A stretch of DNA of 8,366 nucleotides from RGIG9060 sp045645985 (GCA_045645985.1 JAZRJV010000047.1:1-8366), one strand, 5' to 3'; numbered from the stretch's first letter, positions 1 to 6,844 are shown. Program-made: numbers and translations. The notes: generated by a model from the letters alone, not told the origin.

Positions 1-980
1 ATTTGGATATTCCCTTTGATATTTCAAATGTTTTGTTTATTCTTACTGCTAACACTTTGGATTCAATTCCAGAGCCTTTGTTGGATAGAGCTGATATAAT
101 TTCTCTTTCTGGTTACATTGACCAAGAAAAAATTGAAATTGCTAAAAAATATTTGATTCCAAGAAATCTTGAAAAAAATGGTTTGAAAAAGAATCAAGTT
201 AAATATGATAAGGATGCGTTGAATTTATTAGTTACAAGTTATGCTCGAGAAGCGGGAGTTCGCAACCTTGAAAAATGTTTTGATAAAATTCATCGAAAGT
301 ATGTCTCTGAGCTTTTATTAGAATCTGAAAGTTCTAATAAAAAAAATGTTTTAACTAAAGAAATTCTAATTACTCCTGAGTTAGTAATAAAATATCTATC
401 AAAACCAATTTTTAATGAGGATGAAATTGTAAAAGCTGATAAACCAGGTACTGCATTAGGTCTTGCTTGGACAAGTATGGGTGGCGATGTTTTATTGATT
501 GAATCTATGTCAACTTTAGGCAAAGAAGGCTTGCAATTAACAGGACAACTTGGGGATGTTATGAAGGAATCTGCAAATATCGCAATGACTTGGGCAAAGC
601 GTTATGTGCTAGAAAATAATATACTAAAATCAACATGGTTTGATGAAAATACGATTCATTTACATTTCCCTGAAGGCGCAACACCAAAAGATGGACCTTC
701 TGCTGGCATTACGATTACAACTGCTTTGCTTTCTTTGTTAAAAAATAAGGCCATAAAAAAATCTTTTGCTATGACAGGCGAATTATCTTTAACAGGAAAA
801 GTTTTGCAAATTGGTGGTTTGCGCGAAAAAGTTGTTGCTGCAAAAAGAAATAAAATTAAAAATATAATTATTCCAAAAGCAAATGAACGAGACTTAGATG
901 AAATTCCTGATATCGTTAAAAAAGGAATAAATTTTTATCCAGTTTCTTTTATGGAAGATGTAATTAGTTTAGTATTTTAG
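1..980 (+). CDS. lon: ATP-dependent Lon protease (LonA), C-terminal part, 5' truncated
   Basis: This is the end of a LonA protease, the cytoplasmic AAA+ serine protease that unfolds and degrades damaged and regulatory proteins. The reading frame is open from the window edge, so the true start lies upstream; about 325 residues remain of a family that is usually near 800. Visible in order (fragment numbering): the end of the AAA+ module with sensor-1 Asn17 in TAN, the arginine finger in LLDR (R29), and the sensor-2 motif REAGVR (82-87). The protease domain follows, with catalytic Ser233 in PKDGPSAG and catalytic Lys266 in SLTGK. The Ser-Lys spacing of 43 residues equals that of E. coli S679/K722. 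The conserved LTGQLGDVMKESA block is also present. All catalytic residues are intact, so the enzyme should be active. A terminator follows the stop after about 17 nt, so lon ends its transcript here. Confidence 0.97.
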   Translation, partial: LDIPFDISNVLFILTANTLDSIPEPLLDRADIISLSGYIDQEKIEIAKKYLIPRNLEKNGLKKNQVKYDKDALNLLVTSYAREAGVRNLEKCFDKIHRKYVSELLLESESSNKKNVLTKEILITPELVIKYLSKPIFNEDEIVKADKPGTALGLAWTSMGGDVLLIESMSTLGKEGLQLTGQLGDVMKESANIAMTWAKRYVLENNILKSTWFDENTIHLHFPEGATPKDGPSAGITITTALLSLLKNKAIKKSFAMTGELSLTGKVLQIGGLREKVVAAKRNKIKNIIIPKANERDLDEIPDIVKKGINFYPVSFMEDVISLVF

Positions 981-997
981 TATATCAATTTTGTCTT

Positions 998-1062
998 AAA
1001 ATCGGTTAGTGGGATTTGAATTGTACTTAATCACTTCATTTTTCATTGACCGATTTTTTTTT
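998..1062 (+). terminator. Rho-independent terminator of lon
   Basis: The arm at 998-1011 (AAAATCGGTTAGTG) pairs with 1044-1057 (CATTGACCGATTTT) over 14 bp, including two G-U pairs, and is followed directly by nine T residues (1054-1062, partly inside the stem). The 32-nt loop is longer than usual, although part of it can form a weak alternative helix. It lies just after the lon stop and before the convergent operon's own terminator. The T-tract is on the plus strand, so it mainly serves lon. Confidence 0.72.
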
Positions 1063-1089
1063 AGTAGGGTAGGTAAATAATAAAAATAT

Positions 1090-1130
1090 AAAAAAAAACT
1101 GCCCATCAAGAAAAATCTTAATTAGGCAGC
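1090..1130 (-). terminator. Rho-independent terminator of the partner-switch operon
   Basis: On the minus strand CTGCC (1129-1125) pairs with GGCAG (1103-1099). The stem continues inward with AT/AT and TAAG/CTTG pairs around a small A/T-rich loop, and a run of nine T follows (plus-strand A at 1098-1090). It starts about 23 nt after the stop codon of the HATPase gene, the last gene of the minus-strand run. This shows that the operon ends after the kinase and carries no further gene such as a sigma factor. Confidence 0.85.
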
Positions 1131-1152
1131 CTTCTTTATTTACAGTTTTGGT

Positions 1153-1704
1153 TTATTCACCGTCTACTGTAACACCTTTTCGTTTTTGTTGGAATTTTTT
1201 AAGCATTGCTACACCGTTTTTCTTTCCGTTGTATACAAATCCACCATTCCAGTATTCAAGAGCAGCAAACAAAGCGTTACCACCGTCTTGATCATCACTC
1301 TTTTGTGTTTTAAATGAAACATAACCTGAAAGTTCTTCAAAGTTTTGATTATGCAAACAATCAAGGCGTTTTCTGTTAAATTCATTCCATTTTTCTAAGT
1401 CTTTAAAACCTTCACCTTCATCCTCAACTATAATGTGAGCATGTGTAGGGCTGAATGAATACCAAACTTTTACTTTTTTGTTGATATCACATTCGTTTCC
1501 GTGTTTTACAGCATTTTTGATAACTTCAGAAATTTGCTGTTCAAGAAGGTTAATTTCTTTGATTTCAAGTGGTGCAGATTGTACAATCAAAAGTGTAAAG
1601 TATCTAATCTGTCTGAAATCTGATGGAAATTCCTTGTATAACATATTAGTTCTGTCGAATAATGGATCGTTTTCATCTGAGCGTAATTCTTTTAATTGTT
1701 CCAT
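1153..1704 (-). CDS. RsbW/SpoIIAB-type HATPase (anti-sigma-factor-like serine kinase)
   Basis: A small GHKL ATP-binding protein of the HATPase_c_2 family, whose known members (RsbW, SpoIIAB) are kinases that phosphorylate a STAS antagonist and bind a sigma factor or another partner. In the 183-residue protein the N box is EVIKNAVKHGN (60-70; E60, N64), the G1 box is DEGEG (95-99), and the G2-like box is GGNALF (141-146). The last lacks the Arg or His often seen after GG. About 40 residues lie between G1 and G2 (ATP-lid region, Trp- and Arg-containing), longer than I expect for RsbW. The ATG at 1704 is chosen because AAGGA lies 7 nt upstream. An upstream in-frame TTG at 1734 would add 10 residues and overlap the STAS gene, but has a poor ribosome site. 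The gene lies 19 nt after the STAS gene, its probable substrate, and is last in the operon. The family is clear; the target beyond STAS is unknown. Confidence 0.88.
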   Translation of the reverse strand: MEQLKELRSDENDPLFDRTNMLYKEFPSDFRQIRYFTLLIVQSAPLEIKEINLLEQQISEVIKNAVKHGNECDINKKVKVWYSFSPTHAHIIVEDEGEGFKDLEKWNEFNRKRLDCLHNQNFEELSGYVSFKTQKSDDQDGGNALFAALEYWNGGFVYNGKKNGVAMLKKFQQKRKGVTVDGE

Positions 1705-1711
1705 GTCAATG

Positions 1712-1716
1712 TCCTT
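1712..1716 (-). promoter_or_regulatory. Ribosome binding site deciding the HATPase start
   Basis: AAGGA on the minus strand sits 7 nt before the ATG at 1704 and decides for that start over the in-frame TTG at 1734. It lies in the short spacer after the STAS stop codon. Confidence 0.7.
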
Positions 1717-1723
1717 GTATGTT

Positions 1724-2062
1724 TTATTCTGCAATCATTAATAATGCTTCTTCTACGCTGTTAGCGATAGGGAAGTAACCCATAAGTTTTGTTAATTCGA
1801 TAACCTTCTTAACAGAACCATGAATGTTAGAAATAGCCAATTTGAGATTCATCTTTTTAATTGTTGAACAGATGTAAATCAACGCACCAATTCCGGATGA
1901 GTCAATGTAGTCAACTTGTTCAAGGTTGATGATAAAACTCTTTACGCTTTTTTCAAGCATTTTCATAACAAGTTCTTTTAACTTGTATGAATTGTACAAG
2001 TCCATTTCACCGTTAACGTCGATGATGTAAATTTCACCGTTTTTACGTATTTTTAGTTCCAT
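1724..2062 (-). CDS. STAS-domain anti-anti-sigma-type antagonist (RsbV/SpoIIAA-like)
   Basis: A single STAS domain of 112 residues, the normal size for RsbV/SpoIIAA-type antagonists. These proteins switch partners: unphosphorylated they bind the HATPase kinase and free its target, and phosphorylated they let go. The family hallmark is visible: YIDSSGIGALIYI, with DSSG at residues 54-57, so Ser55 is the expected phosphorylation site (by analogy, the first Ser after Asp). The N-terminal strand pattern IYIIDVNGEMDLYNS is also typical. The ATG at 2062 has GGGAG 6 nt upstream (2069-2073). The gene sits 14 nt after the phosphatase and 19 nt before the kinase, so its two expected modifying enzymes are encoded on either side. 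Family assignment is firm; the process controlled cannot be read from the sequence. Confidence 0.93.
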   Translation of the reverse strand: MELKIRKNGEIYIIDVNGEMDLYNSYKLKELVMKMLEKSVKSFIINLEQVDYIDSSGIGALIYICSTIKKMNLKLAISNIHGSVKKVIELTKLMGYFPIANSVEEALLMIAE

Positions 2063-2076
2063 AGTTTGCTCCCTTA

Positions 2077-3747
2077 CTATTGAATTTTAATAACAAGAAG
2101 TGTTTGATCATCATGTTGATGTGCTGATCCACTGAATTTCTTGATATCAGATTTTACAAGATTTGCAATTTCCTTACCAGATAAATTGCTATTCTGTGCA
2201 ATAAGTTGAGTTAATTTTCCGGCGGTGTAAGGAACACCACTTTCATTTACAGTCTCAACGAGACCGTCTGTATACATAACTATTATGTCACCAGATTTCA
2301 CTTCTGCTTCATTATCGGCATATTCTGTCGTTTTCTCTACTCCTATTGGCTCACTTGGTACAGAAATTTTCTTAATTGTCTTAGATTCTGCACTGTAGAT
2401 GTAAACAGGAGTTGTTCCAGCAGTTGCAAACTGTATTTTGCCAGTTGTACTATCATAATTGATAAGTGCAAGGCTTGCAAAATGGTCTATTGTACTTTCG
2501 CTTGAAATACCTCTGTTGGCCCAACCTAAAATAGTTCCAGCAGATTTTGTTGTATTTACTACGAGTCGTAAAATAGCCCGTAACATAATCATAATCATTA
2601 ATGAGTTCATTCCCTTTCCTGCAACATCTGCAAGAACAAAAGAAATTCTGTCTTTTCTTGAAGGAATAACATCATAATAGTCACCGCAAACACCATCAGC
2701 TGTATTGAAATAACTTCCAATCGTAACAGAAGGAATTGATGGCATAAGTTTTGGATGAATATTCTTTTGAAGTTTACAAGCAAGTTCTGCTTCTCTTGTA
2801 AGTTCAGAGTGTTCTACGATTTCATGGAATGCGTAAACGCTGTTAACAGCTGAACTTGCAAAAGATGTTAAAATCTTAGCTGCTTTAAACTCTTTATCTG
2901 TAAATGGTTCTGAATCAAATTTTCTTGCCAATGAAACAACACCAATTACTGTATCTTTTAGTTTTAATGGTACAAAAATGTATGTTCCAAGTTTTAAGAA
3001 TTCTTCAGGCTCATTTTGGTACATTCTGCTATCATTTAATGGATCTGTAATAAGTTCTGGTTTACCAGATTTTGCCACAGTTCCGAAAATGTTATCATCT
3101 AAACCAAATTGTGCAAATCGGAAGTTTGTTTCTACACGCACAATTTTGTGTGGAATATCTGCTGGAATGCAGTATGGAGGTGGAAATGTTCCTTTGAACG
3201 CTTTAACTCCGATAACATCGTCAAAATCGTCTAACAAGAGAATTGCACCACCATCGGCTTTTGTTTCATCAATAATAGAACTATTGATATGTTCAAGCAA
3301 TCTGTCCAAACCTGATTCTTCAGAGAATGCTTTTGCTGCATAAATCAAGAAGTCACGGCTAACATCAAGAAGAGCTTCTTCTGTATCCAGTATTTCTTCA
3401 TCTTGAGGAATGTGACTTGTTGCTTCTGAAGAAACTTCTGCAATTTCTTTGTTTTCAGAAAATGAAAAGTCTTCATCAGATTCATCACTTTGTACAGAAC
3501 CATAAGCTGACAATGTTATGAAATGTTGGAATAAAATCATAACAAGTGAGATTGGTGTGAATATCAATAACAAATTTAACTGGTTAAATACTATGATAAG
3601 CGCAATACCTACCAAATAAATAACTAGCCCCACAAGAGCTGATGCACAATTTATGCCAGTTCTTTTTGCAATTAAAATTTTTAGAACAAAAATCGTTAAA
3701 ATTATCACAGATGTAAAAATTAACGATATAAGGTGAAAAGTTTCCAA
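2077..3747 (-). CDS. Membrane-anchored GAF-SpoIIE (PP2C) serine phosphatase, RsbU-like
   Basis: A 556-residue phosphatase expected to dephosphorylate the STAS protein encoded next to it. Order of parts: two or three N-terminal membrane helices (about 5-27, 36-55, 56-80) with almost no external loops; an acidic Ser/Glu-rich linker (about 84-125); a GAF domain (about 130-306), probably the signal input; a short helical connector; and a SpoIIE/PP2C domain (about 320-556). Metal-site motifs are present: GDYYD (355-359), DVAGKG (374-379), YTDG (492-495) and DDQT (546-549), so activity is expected. One oddity is AGTTP (443-447), where SpoIIE domains usually have AGHxP. The start is a TTG at 3747 with AAAGGAG 8 nt upstream; starting later would cut the membrane segment, and no ATG is near. 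A promoter-like sequence precedes it. Orientation suggests that GAF and phosphatase are cytoplasmic and that the membrane part anchors rather than senses outside ligands. The GAF ligand is unknown. Confidence 0.93.
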   Translation of the reverse strand: METFHLISLIFTSVIILTIFVLKILIAKRTGINCASALVGLVIYLVGIALIIVFNQLNLLLIFTPISLVMILFQHFITLSAYGSVQSDESDEDFSFSENKEIAEVSSEATSHIPQDEEILDTEEALLDVSRDFLIYAAKAFSEESGLDRLLEHINSSIIDETKADGGAILLLDDFDDVIGVKAFKGTFPPPYCIPADIPHKIVRVETNFRFAQFGLDDNIFGTVAKSGKPELITDPLNDSRMYQNEPEEFLKLGTYIFVPLKLKDTVIGVVSLARKFDSEPFTDKEFKAAKILTSFASSAVNSVYAFHEIVEHSELTREAELACKLQKNIHPKLMPSIPSVTIGSYFNTADGVCGDYYDVIPSRKDRISFVLADVAGKGMNSLMIMIMLRAILRLVVNTTKSAGTILGWANRGISSESTIDHFASLALINYDSTTGKIQFATAGTTPVYIYSAESKTIKKISVPSEPIGVEKTTEYADNEAEVKSGDIIVMYTDGLVETVNESGVPYTAGKLTQLIAQNSNLSGKEIANLVKSDIKKFSGSAHQHDDQTLLVIKIQ

Positions 3748-3755
3748 CTTAAGAA

Positions 3756-3762
3756 CTCCTTT
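3756..3762 (-). promoter_or_regulatory. Ribosome binding site for the TTG-started phosphatase gene
   Basis: AAAGGAG on the minus strand lies 8 nt before the TTG at 3747. It supports this non-ATG start, which keeps the full N-terminal membrane segment. Confidence 0.7.
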
Positions 3763-3777
3763 ATTCGTATCAGTATT

Positions 3778-3806
3778 ATTTTACCATTGAAAATTCTAGT
3801 CGTCAA
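3778..3806 (-). promoter_or_regulatory. Sigma-70-type promoter for the phosphatase-STAS-kinase operon
   Basis: On the minus strand TTGACG (3806-3801) is followed after exactly 17 nt by TAAAAT (3783-3778). A TG one base before the -10 gives an extended -10 (TGgTAAAAT). The -35 lies in the last codons of the upstream ParB-like gene. Start of transcription is predicted near 3771, giving a leader of about 24 nt that holds just the ribosome site. No terminator is seen between the ParB-like gene and the phosphatase, so read-through may also contribute. Confidence 0.68.
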
Positions 3807-4707
3807 GTTTTAAAAGTATTTTTATTTTATTAAGTAGCTTTTTTATCTTATTTGTGCCAAATTCATTGGTAAAATCAGTTGCTGCAGTGTCTAAAGAGTA
3901 GTCATTTCCGAATTTTGACTTCAAATCGTCCCAATATTTGATAATCCAAACATACATATCACTTGTTGTTCTTCCTTTAAACTTCTTCATTATTTTTTGT
4001 TTTTTAATTGTGTTTATAACGGGAAGATAAACTTGTTCATACCACGAGATAATTGCATCTGGCATTAAAATTTCTTCGCTTTGATTTTGATTGATATAAT
4101 ATTTGTGAATCAAAATATGCTGATAAATTACATCGTATTGTCCCAAGGAAGAAAAATTTAAATTCCAATCTTCTGTAATGTCACCAAAACTTGTTTCTGA
4201 ATAAAATTCTCGTTTTTCATATTCAATTACAGTTTTAATAATTTTTTCTTTTGACATTCCTGGTTTTAGTTTGATTTCACTTTGAAGGGAGATAACTTCG
4301 GCATCAATCATTTCACAACCACGAGATTTAGCAACAGAAACTCTGTGATTTCCATCCCGAACAAAATATAATCCACCAATTTCGTATACGGTGATGGGAG
4401 GAAGAATTACATCTGTTAGGTGAGCTTGGTCTATTCGTTCCCACCGTTGTCTTAGGTGGGTGCTTTTTGGGAAAAAGTGATTATCAAAATCTTTGTATCG
4501 ACCTTCACTTCCTGCAATGAGTTCTACAGGAACTACTTGCATTCCTTTGTAGATTTCACTTTGAGGTTTTAACATCTTTTTAATTTCAGAAAAAGATAGT
4601 AATTTTGATTCTTCAGGATTCAAAAAGTGCTGAATTTCATTTACTAAAGCCTTGTTTCTTGCTCTATTAAAATCTTCTTCTGATGTTTTTTGTATATAGG
4701 ATTGCAT
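3796..4707 (-). CDS. ParB/sulfiredoxin-fold domain protein of unknown function
   Basis: A 303-residue soluble protein with a ParB/Srx-like core at about 57-140. The key motif is RDGNHRVSVAKSRG (117-130), the DGNHR signature by which ParB N-terminal domains are recognised. It is preceded by VPVELIAGSEGRYKDFD (59-75) and by LPPITVYEIGGLYFV (102-116), the usual strand pattern before the motif. In ParB proper this fold binds and hydrolyses CTP; in other families it is a nuclease or an enzyme such as Srx. There is no obvious helix-turn-helix DNA-binding domain. Instead residues 150-303 form a helical, Lys-rich tail I do not recognise. A chromosome-partitioning role is therefore not supported, and no parA is nearby. 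The ATG at 4707 is only 5 nt after the stop of the metallophosphoesterase, and its best Shine-Dalgarno (GAGG at 4724-4721, 13 nt away) lies inside that gene, suggesting translational coupling. Similar proteins exist in treponemes to my recollection, without known function. Confidence 0.8.
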   Translation of the reverse strand: MQSYIQKTSEEDFNRARNKALVNEIQHFLNPEESKLLSFSEIKKMLKPQSEIYKGMQVVPVELIAGSEGRYKDFDNHFFPKSTHLRQRWERIDQAHLTDVILPPITVYEIGGLYFVRDGNHRVSVAKSRGCEMIDAEVISLQSEIKLKPGMSKEKIIKTVIEYEKREFYSETSFGDITEDWNLNFSSLGQYDVIYQHILIHKYYINQNQSEEILMPDAIISWYEQVYLPVINTIKKQKIMKKFKGRTTSDMYVWIIKYWDDLKSKFGNDYSLDTAATDFTNEFGTNKIKKLLNKIKILLKLDD

Positions 4708-4712
4708 TATTT

Positions 4713-5381
4713 TTATTTTTCCTCTTCTGTATTTATTAGATAATGCTCAAACGCATTGATTATTGTAGTTTTATGATATTCGGCAATTCGTTTTTCTTGC
4801 AAATCATAAAGGTGAATGTGACCATGAACCATATATTTAGGTTTGAACCAACGCAAAAACCACAGATAACATTTAAAACCTTTATGACAGGGATCGGGTT
4901 TGTCATTTATGCCAAGTGGTGGAGCGTGAGTTAGAAAAACATCTAAATATCTTCCGTAAATGATTTTGTTTAGTAATAATCGTGGAACAAGTTTTAACAA
5001 TTTGAAAAACATTTCTGAATTGGAAAATTGACTTTTTCCATGATTATAAAGCATACAACCTGATGCACCGGCAATAATAAATTTTTTGCTAGAAAAAATC
5101 TTAAAGCCAGCATAGGCTGCTCCATGAGAATGTGTACTTATGGGGATTGTAGGTTGACCAAATTCTTGATTTGCTGGTCTGTGAAATAAATCATATTCTT
5201 TTAGGTTGTGATTACCAAAAACAAAATACGCTGGCTTATTCAAACTGGAAACTACAAAATCTATATATTCCATTGGTAAATCGCCTGCGGATAAGATGTA
5301 ATCAACATCTCCAAATCGTTCTTTTATTTCATTATTATAAACCATACGGTCAATTTGGTCACAGATACATAAAAGCTTCAT
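4713..5381 (-). CDS. Calcineurin-like metallophosphoesterase
   Basis: A 222-residue cytoplasmic protein of the metallophosphoesterase superfamily, which cleaves phosphomono- or diesters at a two-metal centre; the substrate cannot be told. Motifs in order: CDQID (7-11) as motif I, AGD (32-34) as motif II, FGNHN (55-59) as motif III, LTHAPP (150-155) as motif IV and HGHIH (186-190) as motif V. Motif I normally reads DxH; here D8 is kept but the His position is Ile10, with D11 next. One metal ligand is thus altered, though D11 could replace it. There is no signal peptide and no extra domain. The ATG at 5381 has only a weak AGG 5 nt upstream, overlapping the stop of the preceding gene (6-nt gap), which fits coupled translation with the TPR/Mrr-like gene upstream and the ParB-like gene 5 nt downstream. 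Close co-expression of the three suggests a shared job. Confidence 0.87.
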   Translation of the reverse strand: MKLLCICDQIDRMVYNNEIKERFGDVDYILSAGDLPMEYIDFVVSSLNKPAYFVFGNHNLKEYDLFHRPANQEFGQPTIPISTHSHGAAYAGFKIFSSKKFIIAGASGCMLYNHGKSQFSNSEMFFKLLKLVPRLLLNKIIYGRYLDVFLTHAPPLGINDKPDPCHKGFKCYLWFLRWFKPKYMVHGHIHLYDLQEKRIAEYHKTTIINAFEHYLINTEEEK

Positions 5382-5387
5382 AGTAAC

Positions 5388-6749
5388 CTAAATTTTTGCG
5401 TTATCCATAAGTTTGATAAGTTTATCTTTTGATACTAATTCAAATGGTCTATTTTCAGCAAAATTCATAGCTGTTCGCGTGAAGCCTGAACTTGTAAGGA
5501 TAATACACTTAAAATAGTTTTGAGATTTCATTTCTTCTAAAGATTTTCTTAAAATTGTATCTTCAATTAAATCTGATTCTCTAAAAAATAATATCAAGAA
5601 AACTTGTTGACGAACATTCATCCAACTATCTTGTTTTGCTACGGTTGCAATCATTTTACAGCCATATTTTGTAGGTGTAATTGTTCTTGCTCCTAAATTA
5701 TATCCAGCAAGAGCAATTTTTTTACAAATTTCCATAAATTGTTCATTACTTGATGTAAGATATTCTTTCATATTGTCGTTTGTTTGAATATCTTTAAATT
5801 CTGCAAGTTTAGCTCCAACATCTTTGAAAGAACGATTTATTGCAAAGATTTTTTCCCATTGTTCAACTGCTTGATCGATTTTTCTTAATTTTTCGTAACA
5901 GTTTGCTAGATAATATCTTGCATACAAAGATTCTTGTGAAGATTCATCTTTTGATGCTCTAACTGCTCTATCAAATTCATTTATTGCTTTTTCATAACTA
6001 TTAACAGCAAGATAACAAGTACCTCGTTCAATTAAGGCGCGTTGCTTAAATTCTGGATCTCTAAGTGCTTTTTCAAATGAATTGATTGCTCCTATATAAT
6101 CTTTGCTTTCTTTTAAAATTTTTCCGAGATAATAATATGATGAAAAAGTTTCAGGACTAAGTTTGATTGCATAGTCAATTTCTTTTCTTGCATCTACATA
6201 GTTTTTTCCCTTAAAAAGCAAAAGTCCAAGGGCAGCATGTGCTTTTACATGGCGTTTATTTAAACTAATTGTTTTTTGGTAGAACTGTAATGCTTGTTCT
6301 GATTTACTTCTTTGCTCAAAGATTTTTCCTGCATTGTAAAAATTTTCTGCATTGTTAGGTTCTAATTTTGTAAGTAATAAATATTCTTTTAAAGCTTCTT
6401 CTGGTTGATTAAACTTAAAGTAGAGTTGTGCAATTTGTTTTCTAAATTCAATTTCGCTAAAAAATTGATCAAAAATCGCTGTTTGGTTTACAGTTTTAAA
6501 TTCCATAAGAGCAAGTTCTGGTTTATTGTCTGCAAGATATGCTTTCCCTAAATAATAGTGAGCCTTGAAGTCTCTAGGATCTTTTGTTATCATCGATTTT
6601 GCAAGTTTTATTGCTGCTGAGTATTTTCCTTGTTTTATGTATTTTTGGATTCCTTCAATTTTTTTAGGAGCGGCAAATGTTTTTATTATAAAAACTAATA
6701 AAAATCCAATTAAAACTAATAAAACGAGAATAAAAAATATTTGAACCAT
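5388..6749 (-). CDS. Membrane-anchored TPR protein with degenerate Mrr-like C-terminal domain
   Basis: A 453-residue protein with three parts. Residues 3-23 are a strongly hydrophobic membrane anchor without a cleavage site. Residues about 30-310 are tandem tetratricopeptide repeats (for example blocks near 62-95, 132-165, 166-199, 200-233, 234-267 and 276-307), a protein-protein binding solenoid. Residues about 333-450 resemble the C-terminal half of Mrr-type restriction-endonuclease domains, notably IILTSSGFTRTAMNFAENRP (416-435) followed by FELVSKDKL, the usual end of that fold. The catalytic D...QxK motif of active Mrr enzymes is not seen; its place reads VFLILFFRES. The domain is therefore probably non-cutting, used for binding. 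The ATG at 6749 has GGAGG 9 nt upstream (6763-6759). First gene of the minus-strand run; its promoter should lie in 6750-6859, but I find no clear one on that strand. TPR and anchor are certain; the Mrr relationship is recognised from sequence pattern only. Confidence 0.85.
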   Translation of the reverse strand: MVQIFFILVLLVLIGFLLVFIIKTFAAPKKIEGIQKYIKQGKYSAAIKLAKSMITKDPRDFKAHYYLGKAYLADNKPELALMEFKTVNQTAIFDQFFSEIEFRKQIAQLYFKFNQPEEALKEYLLLTKLEPNNAENFYNAGKIFEQRSKSEQALQFYQKTISLNKRHVKAHAALGLLLFKGKNYVDARKEIDYAIKLSPETFSSYYYLGKILKESKDYIGAINSFEKALRDPEFKQRALIERGTCYLAVNSYEKAINEFDRAVRASKDESSQESLYARYYLANCYEKLRKIDQAVEQWEKIFAINRSFKDVGAKLAEFKDIQTNDNMKEYLTSSNEQFMEICKKIALAGYNLGARTITPTKYGCKMIATVAKQDSWMNVRQQVFLILFFRESDLIEDTILRKSLEEMKSQNYFKCIILTSSGFTRTAMNFAENRPFELVSKDKLIKLMDNAKI

Positions 6750-6821
6750 CTAGTAAAACCTCCGATAATATTACGGGTAAGAAATTAAAATCTTGCACAT
6801 ATAACCATTCGGTATTTTATT

Positions 6822-6830
6822 TGTTATAAT
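6822..6830 (+). promoter_or_regulatory. Extended -10 promoter element for the right-hand TPR operon
   Basis: TGTTATAAT matches the extended -10 consensus (TGnTATAAT) exactly. No good -35 is seen 17 nt upstream, which extended -10 promoters tolerate. It lies 29 nt before the GTG start at 6860, within the 110-nt spacer (6750-6859) between divergent genes. That spacer must also hold the promoter for the minus-strand TPR/Mrr-like gene, which I could not place with confidence. Confidence 0.6.
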
Positions 6831-6844
6831 TATGACATTAAATT

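Noticed and set aside
1705..1734. TTG start at 1734 for the HATPase gene
   Set aside because: It overlaps the STAS stop and lacks a clear Shine-Dalgarno sequence, while the ATG at 1704 has AAGGA at 7 nt.
2978..3343. 121-codon plus-strand open frame opposite the GAF domain
   Set aside because: It is antisense to a clearly conserved GAF-coding stretch, with low-complexity Ser/Pro-rich translation and no ribosome site.
3796..4707. Chromosome-partitioning ParB
   Set aside because: The DGNHR motif is present, but there is no recognisable helix-turn-helix domain, no parA neighbour and no parS-like site noticed. Only the fold is claimed.
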